Of a stretch of 7,723 nucleotides of DNA, positions 6,940-7,723 are shown in pieces; positions within the stretch are counted from its first letter, which is position 1, and every line of letters starts with the position of its first letter. The DNA comes from Thermohalobaculum sp045106875 (lineage in GTDB: Bacteria; Pseudomonadota; Alphaproteobacteria; Rhodobacterales; Rhodobacteraceae). Where the stretch lies: NCBI GenBank assembly GCA_045106875.1, contig JBGCFK010000210.1:1-7723 (forward strand), in the 5' to 3' direction. The position numbers and the translations under genes are program-made. Below the pieces are notes generated by a model. The model was not told where the DNA came from and searched no databases. It saw only the letters and a program-made list of their open reading frames with translations.

Positions 6940-6988
6940 TGCCGATGTTCGAGTGGATCCGAAGGCCCAAACAATCTTCGAGGAGCAT

Positions 6989-7417
6989 ATGACTTCTGGA
7001 CTACCTGAAACGACCCGTTCGCTCCCGATCGCGCTCATCCGTGCCCGTGAACGCGTCATGGCGCCGATACGTGAGATGCTCCGGGAGTCCGGGATTACCG
7101 AACAGCAATGGCGCATATTGCGTGTGCTGTCCGAAAGCGGCCCGCAGGATGCCTCACGTCTTGCCGAACGCGCCTGCATCCTGTTGCCAAGCATGACCCG
7201 CATCTCTCGATCACTGATCAAGAAGGGTCTGATCGAACGCGAAACTGACAGCAAGGACCGACGCCGCTACACCGTTTCGATCACACAGAACGGCCAGAAG
7301 ATCATTGACGACAACCTGCCCAAAGCGACCGAGATCGCAGCGCAGTACAGGGCTCGGATTGGCGATGATCGTTTCGAGGCGCTGCTGGACTTGCTGCAGG
7401 ACATTAGTGACCTGTAG
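6989..7417 (+). CDS. hpaR: Homoprotocatechuate degradation operon regulator HpaR (MarR family)
   Basis: The 142-residue MarR-type winged-helix regulator matches HpaR in length (E. coli about 148) and motifs. These are an N-terminal dimerisation helix beginning SLPIALIRARERVMAPI (11-27), EQQWRILRVLSE (38-49), the recognition region RACILLPSMTRISRSL (61-76), and the basic wing DSKDRRRYTVSIT (87-99). The start at 6989 is chosen because E. coli HpaR begins with a similar short lead before the IALLQARE-like helix, and GAGG (6980-6983) lies 5 nt upstream. A 22-residue longer reading from TTG at 6923 lacks a good ribosome site and has no matching family N-terminus. The gene is divergent from the operon it probably represses; ligands in E. 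coli are 3- and 4-hydroxyphenylacetate and homoprotocatechuate. No terminator hairpin is seen after the stop. Confidence 0.92.
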   Translation: MTSGLPETTRSLPIALIRARERVMAPIREMLRESGITEQQWRILRVLSESGPQDASRLAERACILLPSMTRISRSLIKKGLIERETDSKDRRRYTVSITQNGQKIIDDNLPKATEIAAQYRARIGDDRFEALLDLLQDISDL

Positions 7418-7511
7418 GAATGGTATTGAAGGCATCGACCGACCTCAGCACCACTGCCCCCACTAAATATATGCCCCATGCGCCCGCTCACGGATGCCGA
7501 TAGTTTGGATG

Positions 7512-7521
7512 GACCATGGTC
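7512..7521. repeat. 10-bp palindrome between hpaR and the IS end
   Basis: GACCATGGTC is a perfect palindrome 14 bp outside the inferred IS end. It is too short to be a terminator and has no T-tract. A protein-binding or target-site role is possible, or it may be chance. Confidence 0.3.
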
Positions 7522-7535
7522 TGAAGATGAGCTTG

Positions 7536-7723
7536 TGACCTGCCCTCGTTTTCAGGGCCAGTCGTAAATCGGGTTTGCTCTCCATTTGGTGCCATCATTC
7601 GGCGGCGTGAGCAATGGGTGCGGGCGCGGAGCCCTCGGATAGCTCAAGCGTCTGCGCCCATTGCGTTTTGTCAAAGGGCCGCGTTGCGGCGAACTCCTCC
7701 GGGGTTAGGTATTTCAGGCTGCT
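7536..7723 (-). mobile_element. IS3-family insertion sequence, 3' end (partial)
   Basis: The segment holds the C-terminus of an IS3-type transposase, then 59 bp of non-coding sequence. The inferred terminus on the plus strand begins TGACCTGCCC, in keeping with IS3-family ends that start TG and finish CA. Just inside it is a small hairpin, GCCCT/AGGGC (7542-7546 and 7554-7558). The other end, the orfA/orfB frame and the target duplication are outside the window, so whether the copy is complete is unknown. The exact boundary is an inference from the motif. Confidence 0.6.
7595..7723 (-). CDS. IS3-family transposase, C-terminal 42 residues (partial)
   Basis: Reading in from the right edge on the minus strand gives a frame that starts SSLKYLTPEEFAATRPFD and ends APIAHAAE before a TGA at 7597-7595. 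The SSL.YLTPEEFA stretch is the characteristic tail of IS3-family (rve-type DDE integrase) transposases, where it follows the YN..RPH segment. The DDE catalytic residues lie beyond the window. The reading frame is open throughout the visible part, so it is not obviously decayed. The frame points towards hpaR and its stop lies 177 bp past the hpaR stop. Confidence 0.78.
   Translation of the reverse strand, partial: SSLKYLTPEEFAATRPFDKTQWAQTLELSEGSAPAPIAHAAE

Larger units (their letters stand above)
6881..6988. promoter_or_regulatory. Divergent hpaF-hpaR control region
   Basis: These 108 bp separate hpaF and hpaR, and the left part is clearly more AT-rich than the genes. It must hold both promoters if the genes are transcribed divergently. 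It contains a 7-bp inverted repeat (6889-6895 and 6911-6917), an 8-bp palindrome AACATGTT (6892-6899) and a consensus -35 hexamer TTGACA on the minus strand (6939-6934). HpaR of E. coli is known to repress the hpa meta operon from the corresponding region with hydroxyphenylacetates as inducers. By analogy HpaR here likely controls hpaF onward and itself. Confidence 0.6.

Noticed and set aside
6923..6988. 22-residue N-terminal extension of HpaR from a TTG codon
   Set aside because: It has no good ribosome site, does not match the family N-terminus and would run through the likely operator/promoter region; the ATG at 6989 has a Shine-Dalgarno sequence.
7542..7558. Possible terminator hairpin (GCCCT/AGGGC) downstream of hpaR
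   Set aside because: The stem is only 5 bp, no T-tract follows, and it lies inside the inferred IS end, so it is better taken as part of the IS.

Overview
The window is GC-rich, has dense codon-biased genes and contains a compact aromatic catabolic operon. Protein style (HpaR with EQQWRILR, the HpaD, HpaE and HpaF variants, the transposase tail) suggests an alphaproteobacterium, most likely Rhodobacteraceae (Roseobacter/Paracoccus-like). That taxonomic placement is an inference; no rRNA or other marker gene is present.

Layout. Positions 1-6880 hold seven genes on the minus strand, read from right to left: hpaF (6880-6491), hpaE (6494-4986), hpaD (4943-3963), hpaG (3953-3105), hpaH (3108-2308), a thiamine-diphosphate (ThDP) enzyme (2263-635), and the N-terminal 205 residues of an FAD-linked 2-hydroxyacid dehydrogenase/oxidase (616 to the left edge). 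Gaps are -4, 42, 9, -4, 44 and 18 bp, so this looks like one transcript. A MarR-type regulator, hpaR, is divergent on the plus strand (6989-7417). It is separated from hpaF by a 108-bp AT-rich region with dyad symmetry. The right end (about 7536-7723) is the 3' end of an IS3-type insertion sequence whose transposase is cut by the window edge. The 118 bp between hpaR and the IS contain only a 10-bp palindrome.

Function. The five central enzymes form the homoprotocatechuate (3,4-dihydroxyphenylacetate) meta-cleavage pathway. HpaD opens the ring, HpaE oxidises the semialdehyde, HpaF isomerises, HpaG decarboxylates (and perhaps isomerises), and HpaH hydrates to 4-hydroxy-2-oxoheptanedioate. The final aldolase HpaI, the 4-hydroxyphenylacetate hydroxylase HpaBC and a transporter are not in the window. 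They may lie beyond the left edge or elsewhere in the genome.

The part least explained by the textbook pathway is the pair at the distal end. A ThDP-dependent 2-oxoacid decarboxylase/carboligase-like enzyme is followed by a GlcD/D-2-hydroxyglutarate-dehydrogenase-like flavoprotein. A testable reading is that they feed aromatic 2-hydroxy or 2-oxo acids (for example 4-hydroxyphenyllactate to 4-hydroxyphenylpyruvate to 4-hydroxyphenylacetaldehyde) into the pathway. No exotic defence, CRISPR or RNA-based system was seen.
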